The translations under genes and the position numbers were made by a program. A stretch of DNA of 64,000 nucleotides, taken from positions 18,794,032 to 18,858,031 of the forward strand of contig NC_080582.1 of NCBI RefSeq assembly GCF_029962835.1. Direction: 5' to 3'. The notes under the pieces were generated by a model. The model worked only from the letters and a program-made list of their open reading frames with translations, was not told the DNA's origin and ran no database searches. Below are positions 24,601-38,394 of this stretch, one piece after another (position 1 is the first letter of the stretch; each line of letters begins with the position of its first letter). The stretch comes from Magnolia sinica (lineage: Eukaryota > Streptophyta > Magnoliopsida > Magnoliales > Magnoliaceae).

Positions 24601-26119
24601 TCATATGCTTGTATGTAGATGATATGTTAATAATCAGTAATAAAATGGAAGGGGTAACTGAAACCAAAAAGTTTCTCTCTTTAGTTTTCAAAATGAAAGA
24701 TCTTGGACAAGTGGATACCATATTAGGTATCAAAGTTAAAAAACATAGTGGAGATTTTGCATTATGACAGTCTCATTATATTGAGAAAATAATAAATAAG
24801 TTTAATCACTTGAAAATTAAAGAGACAAAGACCCCGTTTGATCCAAGTATCAAGTTAAAAAAAAACAGTGGAAGAGCAGTTGCACAACTAGAGTATGCTA
24901 GTACTATAGGTAGTCTTATGTATGCAATGCAATGCACAAGACCGAATATAGCATACGCTGTGAGTAAACTAAGTAGGTTTACAAGTAATCCAAGTGTTAA
25001 ACACTGGAAAGCAATTAGTAGAGTTCTAGGTTATCTTAAAGAAACCAAAGAACTAGAGTTATTTTACTCAAAATTTCCAGCAATATTGGAAGGATATACC
25101 GATGCAAGTTAGATATCGAGTGCAGGGAACAACAAGTCCATTACAGGGTGGATATTCACCCTAGGAGGTGCAGCTGTATCTTGGGGATATAAGAAACAAA
25201 CTTGCATAACACACTCAACTATGGAATCTGAGTTCATAGCTTTAGCTGCTACAGGCAAAGAGGCTGAGTGGTTAAGGGATCTTCTTTTAGAAATCTCATT
25301 TTATGCGAAGCTTATACCGGCTGTTTCACTTCATTGTGATAGTGAAGCTACTCTAGCAAGAGCCTATAGTGGTACCTATAATGGGAAGTCCAGGCACATA
25401 AGTTTGCGACATGACTATGTAAGACAATTGATTCAAGATGGAATCATTGCGATCTCATATATAAAATCAAGTAATAACTTGGCTGATCCTTTTACTAAAC
25501 CTCTAACGAGAGAAGTAGTAAGGACAACATCTAGAGGGATGGGGTTGAAACTCTTTACTTAAAGTTTTACCAGTGAAAGAAACCCAACTCTAAATTAGAA
25601 AATCTCTAAATATTGGGTTTAATGGGTAACAACAATTCACTGATAAGTGAAAAGTTTCAGCACTAAATAAATTGATAACCTCATCCAGGATGATAGTGCT
25701 GTCCGTTATAAAGAGGGATGAGTATTGAACTCTTAATGAAATCCAGTCAAACAAGACAAGTGTTTTAAACGGAAACACTAGAAGAATTTCACCTATGTGA
25801 ACGTAGAAGTGGTGCCGCTTCTCATGAGACTTAGAGTTATTTCGGGATCGTTCATGAAACAGGATAAGCACATGGCCATTAAAAGTACTAAGCGAGATTA
25901 TAAAGGAACACCTAACGCATAAGTTATTATGTGTGTAGTATTTTCGGTTATATCATAAAGGAATAACTAGTTCAATGCTACGGCAACCAGAAATTTCGAA
26001 ATAACTTTAAAATGCTTACACTAAGGAAAGATTCAAATCACAAGATATCTTTCTTTATGCATAATAACTGTTATTATTTTGGCAGAATTTTTTCATTATT
26101 TTAAAAACCAGTGGGGGAT

Positions 26120-27242
26120 TGTTGCTTTTTTGTGGTTTAAAAAATAATTAAAAAATAAAAATTCAAAATTTTCAAAATTTCGAGATTTTCCCGCCAAATT
26201 ACCTTTTTGAATTTTTTAAATTAAAAAGTGCGGTGTGTGTGCTTTATCCCATATCGGAAATACAGAGAAAAGTTTTGTGGTTTATATGAGATGTTGAAAA
26301 GGGTATTCTTACTTGGAGCTTTTTTGGAAGAGATGAAACACGGGTTGCGTGTTCCGAAGCACTGGAACACACGCACGCACGCACACGCACGCGCACTCGC
26401 GCACGGGCTCGGGCACGGGCACGGGCACGGGCGAGGGCGAGGGCGAAGGCGTGGGCAGTGTGGCTGTAGTGGCGCTAGATGACGCACTTTACACTTCGCA
26501 CGTGCGCATCGTGTCGTATAGTGGTCGCGTGGTCGCTCCCTCGCGACCTTACACGAACTTGGTGCGACCTCGGTACGATCGCGGTGCAATGGGTCTGGTC
26601 AGAGCCTTAAGGCGGTGTAGATCTAAAATGTTGGAAATGAGCCTGGGTTTTATAGGTGACTGAGAACGGTCGGATCTTAAATCCGAAACGTCCAGCCGTT
26701 TCTTAAACGGATAGCTACCTTAAAAGCCACAACGGTCCGAAAACGGATGGGCTAGGATGATCCAACGGTCAGATCTAAAGATCTAATGACCAGAAACATC
26801 TGAGATTAATGGACAACGGCCAGAAACATTTTTCAAACGTTCTGGACCATTGAATACCACACAGCAACGGGTCTAAACCTGAGGCCTATATAAACTGGAC
26901 CATTCCAGTCCGATTTCATCATCTCAACACACCATCTCCCCATCAAATCAGATACAGTCCATAGCTTCATATTAGAATATTGTTGTCATCTTCATAGTCT
27001 AAATCTGTCAGAATAAATCGACTGCGTTAAAATTGTTCCATAGTGGACCTATCGTGATTGCTGCACGCTGGATCCAGATAAGGCTTATCTTATCCTGGAA
27101 GCAATTCGCCTGTAACTCATCAGCAGTTGATAAGGGGGCGAATCACGCTTTAAGGACAGCGTATTTTATACGTGATTCAGCCTAGTGATAATTTTATTTT
27201 ATTATTTATTTTTCGGTGTATCCAAAAGTAGTTTCTCTAACA
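26120..27242 (+). repeat. 3' LTR of the Copia element
   Basis: Pairs with 20536-21616 over its whole length. The purine tract GTGGGGGAT lies just before it and GGCAG follows it. It also carries AATCACGCTTTAAG (27141-27154). Confidence 0.93.
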
Positions 27243-27476
27243 GGCAGATTACCTAGAAATTCATATTTTAAAACCAATGTGCAATTTGCTACAATCTGGA
27301 AAGAGCCTTACTGATCTAGATCTTGGTGGGCCATGATAGACTCTTCCAAGGCTCATTATAGGCGTACGGACCAAGCCCAAAGCAGGGCCGCCAAGACTGT
27401 TGGGACATCAATTTAAGAGAAAATGAAATGCCGTCAAGATGGGAGAGTGACGAGAAGCACTCACCACAAGAACTAA

Positions 27477-27964
27477 GGCCTGTTGATTTTCCAAATCCTT
27501 GTAAATACCATGTAAATAAGTAATTATTACGTTTTCATCCCGTTTGAAAATAAGAGTGTATTCTGCTTCCAAAACCAATGCAAAAGACTTGTTTAAAGGT
27601 GTAGGCCCCACCTTGATATATATATAATATCCGCTCCATCCATCTGCTTTAGTAGAACATTTTGAAGGAAGAGAATAAAAAAATGAGGAAGATCTAAGCT
27701 CAAGTGGCCCACACCAAAGGAAATAGTGGCTCCAAGTAGTTTTTAACGGCAGATGTTCGATTTCCTTTTTCCTGTGGTGTAGTCCACTTGAGCTTTAAAT
27801 CTTCCAATTTTTTTTTCTAATACCCCTAATTTCAGCTGGCACCACGGATGGATGGTGTGGATAACCAGGTTCAAAAGGTAGGGATCAAATCCAACATAGG
27901 GGAGATTGACGTTATTACTCGAGGAAGTAATTATTACCCATGATTTGGAACATCAAACAGCCCC
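27477..27964. mobile_element. Foldback element with GGCCTGTTTG outer ends
   Basis: The left end AGGCCTGTTGATTTTCCAAAT pairs with ATTTGGAACATCAAACAGCC on the right, and AAGTAATTATTAC occurs near both ends. The core has the family words CCCCACCTTGATATATATA and GGATGGATGGTGTGGATA. It is a subtype of the long foldback family with an added outer terminus. Confidence 0.68.
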
Positions 27965-27967
27965 ACC

Positions 27968-28610
27968 ACATGTGGATTTCATGTATGCGTTGTGTATCCA
28001 CTCTATCAATTACTTTTTCCAGGTAGCTTAAAGGCATGGTCTTATTTTGAAGTAGATTTAGTTCTCAATTGGACCACATTATAGAAAACAATAGTAATTG
28101 ACCATAAAAAACTTAATGTGGGCCACAAAAGCTTTGGATCAAGCCAACTTTATGGTGCACCCTAGTAAGTTTTTAACCGTGAACATCCGTGGTGGCTTAT
28201 TTTAGGTCATGAGCCAAAAATTAAAGATTATCCAAAAGTGAAGTGGACCAGACCACGGGAAACACATAAAAAATAAATGATGTGCACTGTTATAGGGCCA
28301 ATAATATTATTATTATTAATTTTTTGTCATCTCGGCTATTCATAAGGTCACATAGACATGGATGAAGGAAAAACACAAATATTAGCTTGATCCAAAACAT
28401 TCGTGGCCTCAAAGAAGATTTCAACGGTAGGTGTTTAATCCAAGCTGTTTCCCTTAGTGTGGTCCACTCCAGCTATATATGTGCTTCAATTTTCGGCCCA
28501 ATATCTAAAATGATATTGAAAAATAGATGGACAGTGTGGATAAGATACATACATGATGGTGGCTCCCGCAGAGATTATTCAGTAGTCAACCCAATCTGCT
28601 CACTAGAAAT
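27968..28610. mobile_element. Foldback element, GTGGGGCCCACC family, composite
   Basis: Left arm GCGTTGTGTATCCACTCTAT and right arm GGACAGTGTGGATAAGATAC enclose a second, partial unit at about 28150-28300. Two family members seem nested or recombined. Confidence 0.55.
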
Positions 28611-28619
28611 CAGCTAAAA

Positions 28620-30200
28620 AAAATCATACCACCTTTCATTATTCTATAAAACATATAACAAAGGATGTGATCCTAAATAGGAAACAAATAAAAAGCATCT
28701 AAGCATATAAAATCAAACGGTTCAAATAGATTTATGCTTACCTACCCTTTTAGGCAAGGGATTTATTCAAATTGTAATCCTAATATTCCGCCCACCTTCA
28801 AGATAACCTTGCCCTTTAAAGGTTGAAATAAGGGAAGTGCACCATAAGTTTATGGCATGACTTTCATGCGGCATCTTTCACAGGGTAACAGATAATGTGG
28901 CAGATATTTTCTTGCCTGTCAGACTCACATTGAAGTATATGTTGGATATCTGCATCATCCATCAGTTTTTTTTAGGGTATGAAATTCATGTTTTAACCAT
29001 AATATTAACTTAAAAATTAGTAATAAAATAATATTTTAAAGTTATCAAATAAATTATAATAAATATCTTTAAATGTTTTTATTTTCCATGAGATTTCCCA
29101 AATACTATTCCTTGGAAAACCTCAAATTTTGAGCTGAGAAATCACTGATGTTTGTCACTATTCCTCGACCCCATCTGTCATTTTTGCAACCCCATAGGAT
29201 ATTAGACGTGTCATTTTCATGAATCAAAAGGTGGGACATGATAAAAAATAAATGGTGACCACCATTGACCCAGCCGCTAAAGTTTTTGCTTGACTTGTAA
29301 AGGGAGGCGACCCAAACAACGCGTAGCAGGCAAGCCAATCTTTTTTACATGTGTAAAACACTTGACCGTGATGGAGTTTAAGTGGACCCCACAGTGAAGA
29401 TCACCTAGCATAAAAATCAAGAGGGCGTGGTTGAAATTAATTTTTTTTTAAATTATCTAATAGGAATTCTATAAGATGAGCCTTATTGATCAACGGTTTG
29501 AAATATTGTTCCGAGTGTTGGATAGTGTGATAAGGAGTACTAGTGGATCCCACTAAATTGTCATGCATCTAAAATCATATAATGGGTGGTGTGATATAAT
29601 TGTTTACACATAATATTCTAGTTGGACTGAGATTACCAAATTTGTGTGAAGCATTAGGGAGAAGAGTTTCTATAAGTTTCAAACTCCTCAACTACCTTAG
29701 ACTATATGAACAAGATTGGGCCCTCAATCCTATATACACTAGAAGCTTCAATTTCCATCTCAATACTTCTCTAAGGATGTAAGGATTAGAAAACTACGGC
29801 ATCAAGCTTATAGTGATGGCATTTCAATTAGTTACGTTTGGTCTCCATACTCGATGTATAGCATGATTCTTTGCAATTTTGCGTATAGTTTTATGGACCC
29901 AACATATAAGTATGGCCCACCGGTGAGTACATCAAGCCATGGTTCAAAAACTTCGAAAAAAAAAAAAAAAAACTTGGCTGAACTCAACGTGTCAGGTCAA
30001 CTCAAAGACTCGATTGAGTCTTTATTTGACTTAACTCGATATTTTAATAATTAATTTAAATTATTTAGTTTGGCAGAAAAAAATTATATTAAGGGTTAAA
30101 ATAAATAAATTAAGCAAAAAAACTAAAACTAGTCAATTAACAAATTTTGAGCTGACTCAATGAGTCTTGTTAAGTCCCAACCATGTCAGGCTCGCTAGCA
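28620..30200. other. No gene recognised
   Basis: AT-rich spacer. Short frames here show no family features. An A-run sits at 29957-29972. Confidence 0.5.
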
Positions 30201-30254
30201 ACTTTGTCGAAATCTCACAGGGATGAATTGGCCCGGCCGAGTTTCGAGTCAAGA

Positions 30255-30545
30255 CGGGCACTCGGGCCCACTATGGTGTGTGTATTGCATCCAATCCATG
30301 CATCAGGTGCACCCCAACATGAATAATGGACACCCAACAATCAGATCGATCCAACCACCACGATGGCTCCACCACTTGAATTTCTTCGCTTTTGGATGCT
30401 TTTCATTGTTTCCGTTGGTGTGGTCCACCCAATGATTCGATCAGATTGATTTTTGGCTTCCCGCCACCACTCTTGGAAACTCACCTAATGGATATGTTGG
30501 ATGGCATAATACACACCATATGGGCCCCACCTATCTCGACTGCAC
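30255..30545. mobile_element. Foldback element, short form
   Basis: GGGCCCACTATGGTGTGTGT on the left and ACACACCATATGGGCCCCAC on the right are inverse copies. GATCGATCCAACC and GATCAGATTGATTT pair further in. Confidence 0.6.
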
Positions 30546-30986
30546 CACAAGTTGTGGTGGAGTTGTATTGGGTTTGGTCTGTGAGACTTCAGATTCGGTT
30601 ATCATATATGATATACGGGTTCTGAATCAGACCAGATTCGTATTGGATTGAATTTGTAGCATGAATTTTAGAATTGAAAATGGATTTTGACGGAAATGAT
30701 TATAAAATGAGGCGGGTATTCATGTTCGGGTCCATCCTAAAAATATGTTTTTCATAAGGTTTTAAATAAAAATATACTTAAATAAAAAGATTAAACGGAA
30801 TATATATATATATATATATATCAGGTGAGTCAGATGCCCATTCCAACGTAATTTCTTATTGGATCCAAATCCATGGACCCAAACCCAACTCAACTAGTAC
30901 TCGGGCTAGAAATCTGAACCCAAATCCGATTATATCAAGTCACGTGCTTTAGGTGCTGCAGATTCAAACATCCATTGACAGCCCTA

Positions 30987-31515
30987 AGTGGAGTTGGGCA
31001 CTGGACGACTCGGCTGGGCAACTTGACTTGTCCGACTCGTTCAGACCCAACTCGATTCGAACTGAGTTGGTAAGTTGATCCGAACCAAGTAGACTTTGTC
31101 CATTCCGAACTCAAATTTAGTTGAATTTGGGTCACCCAGTAACTCGACTCGACCCGAAATCCAACTCAATACTGACTCAACTCGATCCCAAACTTAACTC
31201 GTGTGTGTAACTCAGATTCGATGTTTCGGATCTGAGATGTCGTGTAGCTGACGAAGAGGCTACAATTCCGGCAAGTGCACCTAGGTTTTGAGCTATGATT
31301 TCAGCCCGAGGATACCCACTGCACCCGACTTGACTCGGTACTTGTGATTGGGTAGTACTTGATCCGGATTAGCTCAGGCCAGACTTGGACTCGGATCAGG
31401 TCAAGCATGCTGGACTCGATACCGAGTCAGGTCAAGTTTGGGTTAGGCCTATTTCAAAATTGGATCGAGTCGAGTCAAGGTTAACTCGGTCCGACTTGAC
31501 TCGATGCCCAACTCT
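30987..31515. mobile_element. hAT-like MITE
   Basis: GTGGAGTTGGGCA at the left is inverted as TGCCCAACTC at the right. AGCCCTA flanks it on both sides, and that AGCCCTA looks like the terminus of an older element to the left, so this copy probably inserted into that end. The interior is degenerate CCGACTCG words. Confidence 0.6.
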
Positions 31516-31729
31516 AGCCCTAGCCCCTAAGTACCCTAGACATGGTTTCAAAACTCGCCGCCTGACTCGTCGAGCCATGACTCGGCCGGGAATGACTCAC
31601 CAAGGTCATAGTTCAACCCTGAAAACTTGACTCGACAAGAATTGATACTTTATTTAATTATTGTAAATTAAAAGTGTTTTAGTAGGTAGTAAAGATTTAA
31701 ATTATTTTTATATAGATATAAGGAAGAAA

Positions 31730-31770
31730 AAAAAAAAAAACAACAACAACAACAGCAACAACAACAGCCG
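31730..31770. repeat. Poly-A / (CAA)n tract
   Basis: An A-run followed by CAACAACAACAACAGCAAC. Simple sequence. Confidence 0.7.
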
Positions 31771-32282
31771 ACCATGTATCTCTCCATTGAAGAGTGTTAG
31801 TACACCCCATGCCGGAAGTGGCTCGGTTTAATTCATTACGAGTTGGTTTAATTCATTACGAGTTGGGTTGAGTCAACCGTGTTGTCTTGACTCGGCACGT
31901 CTTGCCATATCAATACAAAGTCACTTAGGGCACTGAAGTTCCGAGTTGAGTTATCAAATTTTTGAACTATGTTTAGGGTGACTAATGGCATCGAAAGGGA
32001 TGGATTTCGAGTGAGTCCAACTACCGAGTGAATATGGTGGTCATGTCTCTGCTGGACAGGATTGATGGACAGGATTCGTTTGGATCCACTCCAAACGTTT
32101 CTACATTGAGTCCGGATCCTCTGTTATCAAGTCAACAGAGAATTCCTGATACCCAAATTCTCATTGGTCCACGTCACCCCTCACTGAAAAAATAAAAAAT
32201 AATAAAAAACAGCTTCCGATGCCAAACCATTAGGGTAACAGGATTCGTTTGGATCCACTCCAAACGTTTCTACATTAAGCTT

Positions 32283-32690
32283 GGCTTGCAAATTGACAAG
32301 AAAGCCCACCATAAAGTTTAAATGACATCAAATCCATCCATCATTTGCACTCTATTTTCTTTTATTCACCCAAAAAACAGGTGGGCCACACCATAGGAAA
32401 TAGTTGAGATGTGACACCCACCATTAAACCCCTTTAATTTGTATGTGAGGCCGATTTTTCTTTCTAGAATCCATTTAGAAGATGCATCCAATTAGAATGA
32501 ATGAACACTCAAAAAACCTGGGCACTCCAAAACTCAGGTGGGCCACACCACATGATTTTAAAGGTTTTAGGCATGATTTTACATTGTGTGGTCTTCCTAA
32601 GTTCTGAAAACCAGTTAGGAAAATAGGAGGGACAAATGTGATAGATGAACAAGTCACTAAAATATCACGGTGGGCCCCACATGACAATTT
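32283..32690. mobile_element. Mixed foldback and short-palindrome relic
   Basis: CATCAAATCCATCCATCATT and ACAGGTGGGCCACACCATAG start it, CTCAGGTGGGCCACACCACA is internal, and CACGGTGGGCCCCAC ends it. Pieces of both palindromic families are present, with no clear boundaries. Confidence 0.45.
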
Positions 32691-33853
32691 GTACACTACT
32701 TAACTCAGTAGAAATATATATTTTGATTGGATCCAACCTTTTCAAGTAAAAGCTATATAATCCTCACCCTAGCTGTGAAGAAATTGACAAAGTCCAAAAA
32801 AAAAAAAACTCTAGGATAGAAGGGGAATATAAATAGCATTTAAAACTAGACTCAAGGTACGTTACATTGTCATTATCTTTAAAATGATATTTGCATCATG
32901 TATATATGCATGACGAGAGAAATGGTTTGCAGGACTACAAAAATCCGCCTCCATAATAATAAGCTTTCTTTCCAATAAAAGGAATATGAGTTTCAGTAGA
33001 TATCTTACACTCTTATTTATTTATTGATTTATTTTTTTTCAAAATTTGTAAATACCTGCTTTCATTGACAAAAAATGAAAGAATCAGTGGGAGATGTGAG
33101 AGGAGAATAGAGAATTCAGATAAGGATGCTTCTTGTGCTTTGAAATGGTCCGAGATCCCTTCCTATATATTCAAATGAGTCACTTTCATGGCCTAGGTGC
33201 ATATGCAAGCAATCTAAATAGTCACATGTCCTTTAATCCTTTTAAGTGGTGCTTTGCTTTTAATTACAATTCTGCTACCATACCAGTTCAAACCAAGCTA
33301 GTGTAATGGTGGAGATTACTCCCATTTGGATCCTGTCGAGCCTCGCATTGTTGGGCAAATTTGATCAACCCGGAGAGCCATCCTAGTCGTATGATAAACC
33401 CATAACAACGATCCAACGGTTGGGAATTTTTTTGAGCTTCTGGACTCCTCTTTATCATCTTTTCTCTCTATCATTTTGAAAATTAACCAAGTAATTTAAT
33501 TTTATTCTTTTCAAAACTACCTTTTTAAATTTTAAAACAGTTTTTTTTTTCAAATATACATATTTTATTTCTGAAAAATATTAACAATCGGTCTATCATA
33601 TTCAACTTCTCCCAAATTCACCTCATTATCTCACGTGATATAAACTTATTTATAAATATCAATTTCTTGACTTTCCACTCGACCAAGTGGTTAGTCATAA
33701 ACAAAACACCACCAGTCAAAGGGTGTTTTTATTTATTTACAAATTTTGGTGAGGGACTTGTTATTCCAGGTGGTATGAATCTTAAGGGTATGGCATGTGT
33801 GTATGGAGAGGGGAAAAAAAAAAGAAAAAAAAGAAAAGAAAAGGAGAAATCAG

Positions 33854-36800
33854 TGTTGAGGATCACACGGAAGCAAACCTGAATTTAAACTAATGAGATG
33901 AAATAAAGTGAAAGAAAAAACTACGGCACAAAGAGACATGCAATCCACCATGAAAGCAATATTACAAAAGATGGGTGGACTTACCAATCCGAACAAGCCC
34001 AAAAACTTCCGTGAAAAACCTAGCAATACTCTTGAACCCTTAGAAACATCTTAGAGAATTTTAATCTTACCCTGATTCCAATTACACTCAGTATATATAC
34101 TACCATTGTTGAAATAATAAGCAAATTGTGCACTTACGCAGTTCTACGCGTGCCTTCAATGGACCTTCGATGGCATCAATAACCATCGAGGACCATTCGA
34201 TCACATTGAAGTCACCATTGATGTCATCGAGTAACAACTCCAAAACTATCTAGCAACCAATTAAGATTTTTTTTAATTTTCTTGATGGGATTGAGCATCT
34301 GTCAATGACATCGATAGCCAATCGATGGAATCGAGTGGTCTGTCGATGACACCAACAGACTCTTTTACAGATAGATTTAAGACATTGACAATAATCTTTA
34401 CCATGTCTTCAATCTTCACAATCCATTATTCATTTGCTGTCACCATCTTTAATTGTCTTCCATCATAACTTCATTGTTGTTTCTCATGTACACTCCGTCT
34501 TCATTAAGCATTTACCAAGCTCAAAAAAGTTGTATAGAAAATCAACGCTTTTAAGAAATTGTTTACGTATATATAATGTTCACATATATGAAAATCAACA
34601 CCTTTAAAAATAGGAATCAAGCTACAATCAGAAAGTGCCTTCATACCCGCTCACTCATGTGGTACAGACGAGCATGCCACAAACGTGTCAATGTGGACTC
34701 CACTACGTATGTTACAGCTCTACTCGATATGATATTCATGATCAACTTGTAAAGATTACTATTCCACTCTCCTTTCATCACTACAAGAGCCCCTTTAGAA
34801 ACTTTGAGGACATGATTAAAACCAGTAAACTTGCACACAAGTGCCTCCAGTGCCCCAAGAGAGATAAGATTTTTCCTAAGGTAAGGAATGTGTCTCACAT
34901 CCGTTAGGATACACTCCACCCCATTGAACATCCTAATGCGCACTAAACTGATACCAATCACCTCACAGGCAATGTAATTACCCATTAAAAAAATGTTCAC
35001 CTTTTTATTCGTTGTAACTGGTGAACCAAACTGTATGAAAAGATATGTGGCATGAGGCTCCCGAATTTTCAGGCTTTTCTCCATTCTGAGTTTTAGGATT
35101 CTAATAATCCTTTTTTCATGTGTCATATCATCCCAAAACTCCTGCATTGTAACTTGCCATTCCCTTTTGATTTAGACTATGATTGAGAATTGTCATTTTC
35201 TTATTTAGAATTCATTCCCCTGACAACCAACACATTTGTGAAGGTAACCTCGTCATTGTCTTTCTTTCTCAACTACTTCTCATAAAAGATTGAGATAACA
35301 ATTTCAACATCGATGGTATCCCACCATGGATCATCGAGTTCATTCTACTATGTGAAGGTAATCTCACCACTATCTACTAAATTCTCGAAAGATGATAAAA
35401 GCGAGTTCAAGAGAATCAAAGCTTAATCTTCCTCTTCAATCTTAATATCTGTATTCGTCAATTATAAAGCAATTCAATAAAATTGCTCATCTATTTATTG
35501 ATATTTGATCCCTTTATCATCTAGATTGTATAATTGTTTCTTAAGATACAAGCAACTGCCCAATAATTTCTTCATGTACAAACTGTCAAGTTTCATCCAT
35601 ACTCCTGTGGCAGTCTTTTGATCCAGGACATTATAAAGCATATTGTCCGCTAGACACAATTGGATTGAGCTTGTAGCCCTCTCATTGAGTTCATTCTACT
35701 CTTCATCATAAATGTAGGACGCTTCTGTTTGTCATTATTCTCTCACACAGTGTGCGGGTGTGCCAGAATTGGATTTGCTGCTCCAATTCAAACCGAACAA
35801 CAATGACTCGAGTGCCAAGATAAGTAGACATGTATGTATAGCCGATATCTGAGGAGATCGGTTGCCTATTCAGCCACTCATTCAATGTGTAAATTGAATT
35901 AGGCGATATCTAAATGGTAGGGTTCATCCTGTGATGATGGGTTACTCCTTTGTTTTCCGTACGAAAGGACTTTTCAATGCAAATTAAATGAAACGAGAAA
36001 TAAATCCTTACAATCGGTCATTGTGAACTACTGAAGAACAACTCTTTGATAATTGAACGAAGTCCAGTGTGCGAGCGTAAACTCCAATTACAACTAAAGA
36101 TTATATTATTGATACAGTTATGTTAAAGAATGTAAATCAGCAAACTAAAAAATAAAAGATTACACTAAGTAATGTAATTTACTCAATAGGAAAAGTAAAA
36201 GATTATACTATGGAATGTAAATTGACTGATAAAAGGATAATTGAAATATAAGTTTGGTTTGTTTAGGTTTGGTATGAGACAAATTTTTCTTATTGATTTG
36301 CTTTGCTCCAGCTGTTTTGGATCCTTCTCACGTTTTGACAATTATTATAATTGTTCTCTATTATTTGGCTTCTAGATGCTTGCTACGTTTTGCCTTCTTC
36401 GTCTCTTCTTTTACCACTTGTCATGAGACCATCTAAGCTTGGTTGTTTCCCTTCTCGATCATTTAGTGACGCTCAACGGCCACTAATACATTATAATCCC
36501 ACTTTTTTGATTCACTGTACATATCCGCAAAAAAAAATAATTAAAAATAAATAAATAAATAAATCCTCTAGTACACTATGTATATCAGTACAGATCACAC
36601 GTATTTCACTCTGATGACCGACATAGGATACGACCGAAACGGGTTCAAACAACTTCACCTTGCCAATGAAAGCATGTTGTAATCCTTTTTAAACTAAAAG
36701 GCCTCTCATCTTCATCTTCCATAGTTCAAAATTATTTCTACTGATGAACTTTCTGTTTTATACTTCACGTAGAACCTTTCGTTGACATGTTTCATTTTAG

Positions 36801-37410
36801 AACTTGAAACCCCAATGTTATTTCTGATACTACTTTTTGGGGATCGCGTGGAAACAAACCCAATTTCAAACTAACAAGATGAAATCAAATGAAAGCAACA
36901 CATGTAGACAACACACAAGTTTTACATAGAAAAACCCTCATAGAGAAAAACCACAACACAAAGTGACAATTAATCCATTATGAAAGTAATATTATAAGAG
37001 ATGGATGGACTTACCGATCTAAATAACCCCAAAAACCTACGTAAAAACCCAAGAAATGCTCTTAAACCCTAAGGAATGTCCTAGAGAACACTAACCTTAC
37101 CTTAATCTCGATTATACCCAGTATATATACTACCACAACTGAAATAGAAAATAAATCTCATGCTTATGAAATTCTATGATTGCCTTCAATGGACCTTTAA
37201 TGGCATCGACAACCATCGAGGACTAGTCAATAATATTGAAGCCACCTTCGATGCTATCGAGAAGCAACTCCAAAACTGTCCAGCAAGCAACTATATATTT
37301 TTTTCTCGATGGGATCAAGCATCTGTCGATGGCATCAACGGCTGCTCGATGAAATTGAGTGGTCTGTCAATGACATCAATGGACTCTGTTACAAGATTTT
37401 CGAAGAGCAG
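33854..37410 (-). mobile_element. Copia-type LTR element relic, reduced and broken
   Basis: Two related terminal repeats (about 33854-34400 and 36834-37410) enclose a minus-strand interior. It has a gag-like part (about 35200-35750) and a protease to pre-integrase part (about 34640-35150). No reverse transcriptase was recognised. A degenerate tRNA-Met-type primer site lies beside the upper LTR (near 36825). It is old, with LTRs visibly diverged, has many breaks, and carries an unexplained insert at about 35750-36560. Confidence 0.75.
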
Positions 37411-37497
37411 ATAATGGTGCAATGCTCGTGTTGTTTTTTTGTCATACAAAACTCCAACGTTTGTAGGATTTTTGTTGGTGATACAGGAATTTTAGGG

Positions 37498-38188
37498 CCT
37501 ATTTGGGAGCATGGAATTGTAACCCGAAACCCCTAGGATTAGAAACCCCCTGGATTTGCAATCATCCCAGTGTGTTTGGCACCCTGGAGTGTGAATCAAC
37601 TTTAATCCAAAAGTACCTATCCGTAGTATATTTACAGGGATTTGAATTTAATTACTAAATCAACTTTAATATCTCTAATTAGTGGGATATGTAATTTTTG
37701 ATACAATGGTTGTGATAAGCCCGCTGAAATATATGCTTTGCCTGAAAATGATGAAATTCCAAGTCTCGGATGGGCCACAAGCACAAGATCATGTCTGAGT
37801 GACTAACCAATGATTTTTAATCGTTGATTTACATGGACAATGTTTGGATGGTGCTGGACAATGTTTGGATGGTGCTGATTTACATGGACAATGTTTGGAC
37901 GTGCTGGACAATATTTGGACGGTGTTGATTTACATGGACAATGTTTGGATGGTGCTGGACAATGTTTGGATGGTGCTGATTTACATGGACAATGTTTGGA
38001 CGGTGCTGGACAATGTTTGGACGGTGCTGATCATCATTAGTGGGCATGTGCCCAGTAGAATGATAGTGTATAGTGACACACATGTTACACCTGCAACTAT
38101 TAAAATGATTTTAGGTGTAATATAAGCTCTCACCATGGATTGCAAACCCCCTCAAAGAGGGGATTGGAAACCCCCCTGGATTTGAAAC
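37498..38188. mobile_element. MITE-like element cut by the neighbouring Copia relic
   Basis: Begins TTAGGGCCTATTTGGGAGCA and has AAACCCCCTGGATTTGCAAT and GATTGCAAACCCCCTC words in both halves. It stops at the LTR border at 38189. The centre is a minisatellite. Confidence 0.5.
37826..38030. repeat. 51-bp minisatellite, four units
   Basis: Each unit is a 30-bp piece (TTTACATGGACAATGTTTGG onward) plus a 21-bp piece (GGACAATGTTTGGATGGTGC onward). Units differ at only a few sites. It stays open in more than one frame because 51 is a multiple of three; no protein is proposed. Confidence 0.9.
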
Positions 38189-38394
38189 TGTAAAAGAAAG
38201 AAAAGAATATTTGCCTTTTGAATGAATTTCTATTAAATCAAGAGACGTATCTTTATACAAGAAATTTCCTACAATCATGTTGAGCTATTCTAGGTAGTGT
38301 AAGCATAATAGCAACTAAATAACTAATAAAATATTTTTATAACTAATACAATATTTTGTCAATGAATGGCTAGATATCATCGACCTTCTCAACA
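38189..38394 (-). repeat. LTR of the old Copia relic (3' side of the element)
   Basis: A 206-bp repeat matching 43450-43665. It abuts the MITE remnant on its left. Confidence 0.85.

Larger units (their letters stand above)
20536..27242 (+). mobile_element. Copia LTR retrotransposon, nearly full length, broken
   Basis: A 6.7-kb fossil Copia element with LTRs of 1081 and 1123 bp (TG...CA) and a 5-bp target duplication GGCAG on each side. Parts in order: 5' LTR, gag with zinc knuckle (about 21633-22460), protease (about 22555), integrase (about 22950-23600), reverse transcriptase (about 24050-24800), RNase H (about 25090-25560), purine-rich tract just before 26120, 3' LTR. Integrase before reverse transcriptase makes it Copia. 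It is broken, with roughly half a dozen or more breaks. By my hand comparison the LTRs differ at about 3-4% of sites, implying an age of one to several million years depending on the rate used. Confidence 0.93.

Noticed and set aside
34635-34907. Plus-strand frame opposite the Copia relic
   Set aside because: It is the antisense shadow of the minus-strand protease/pre-integrase part.
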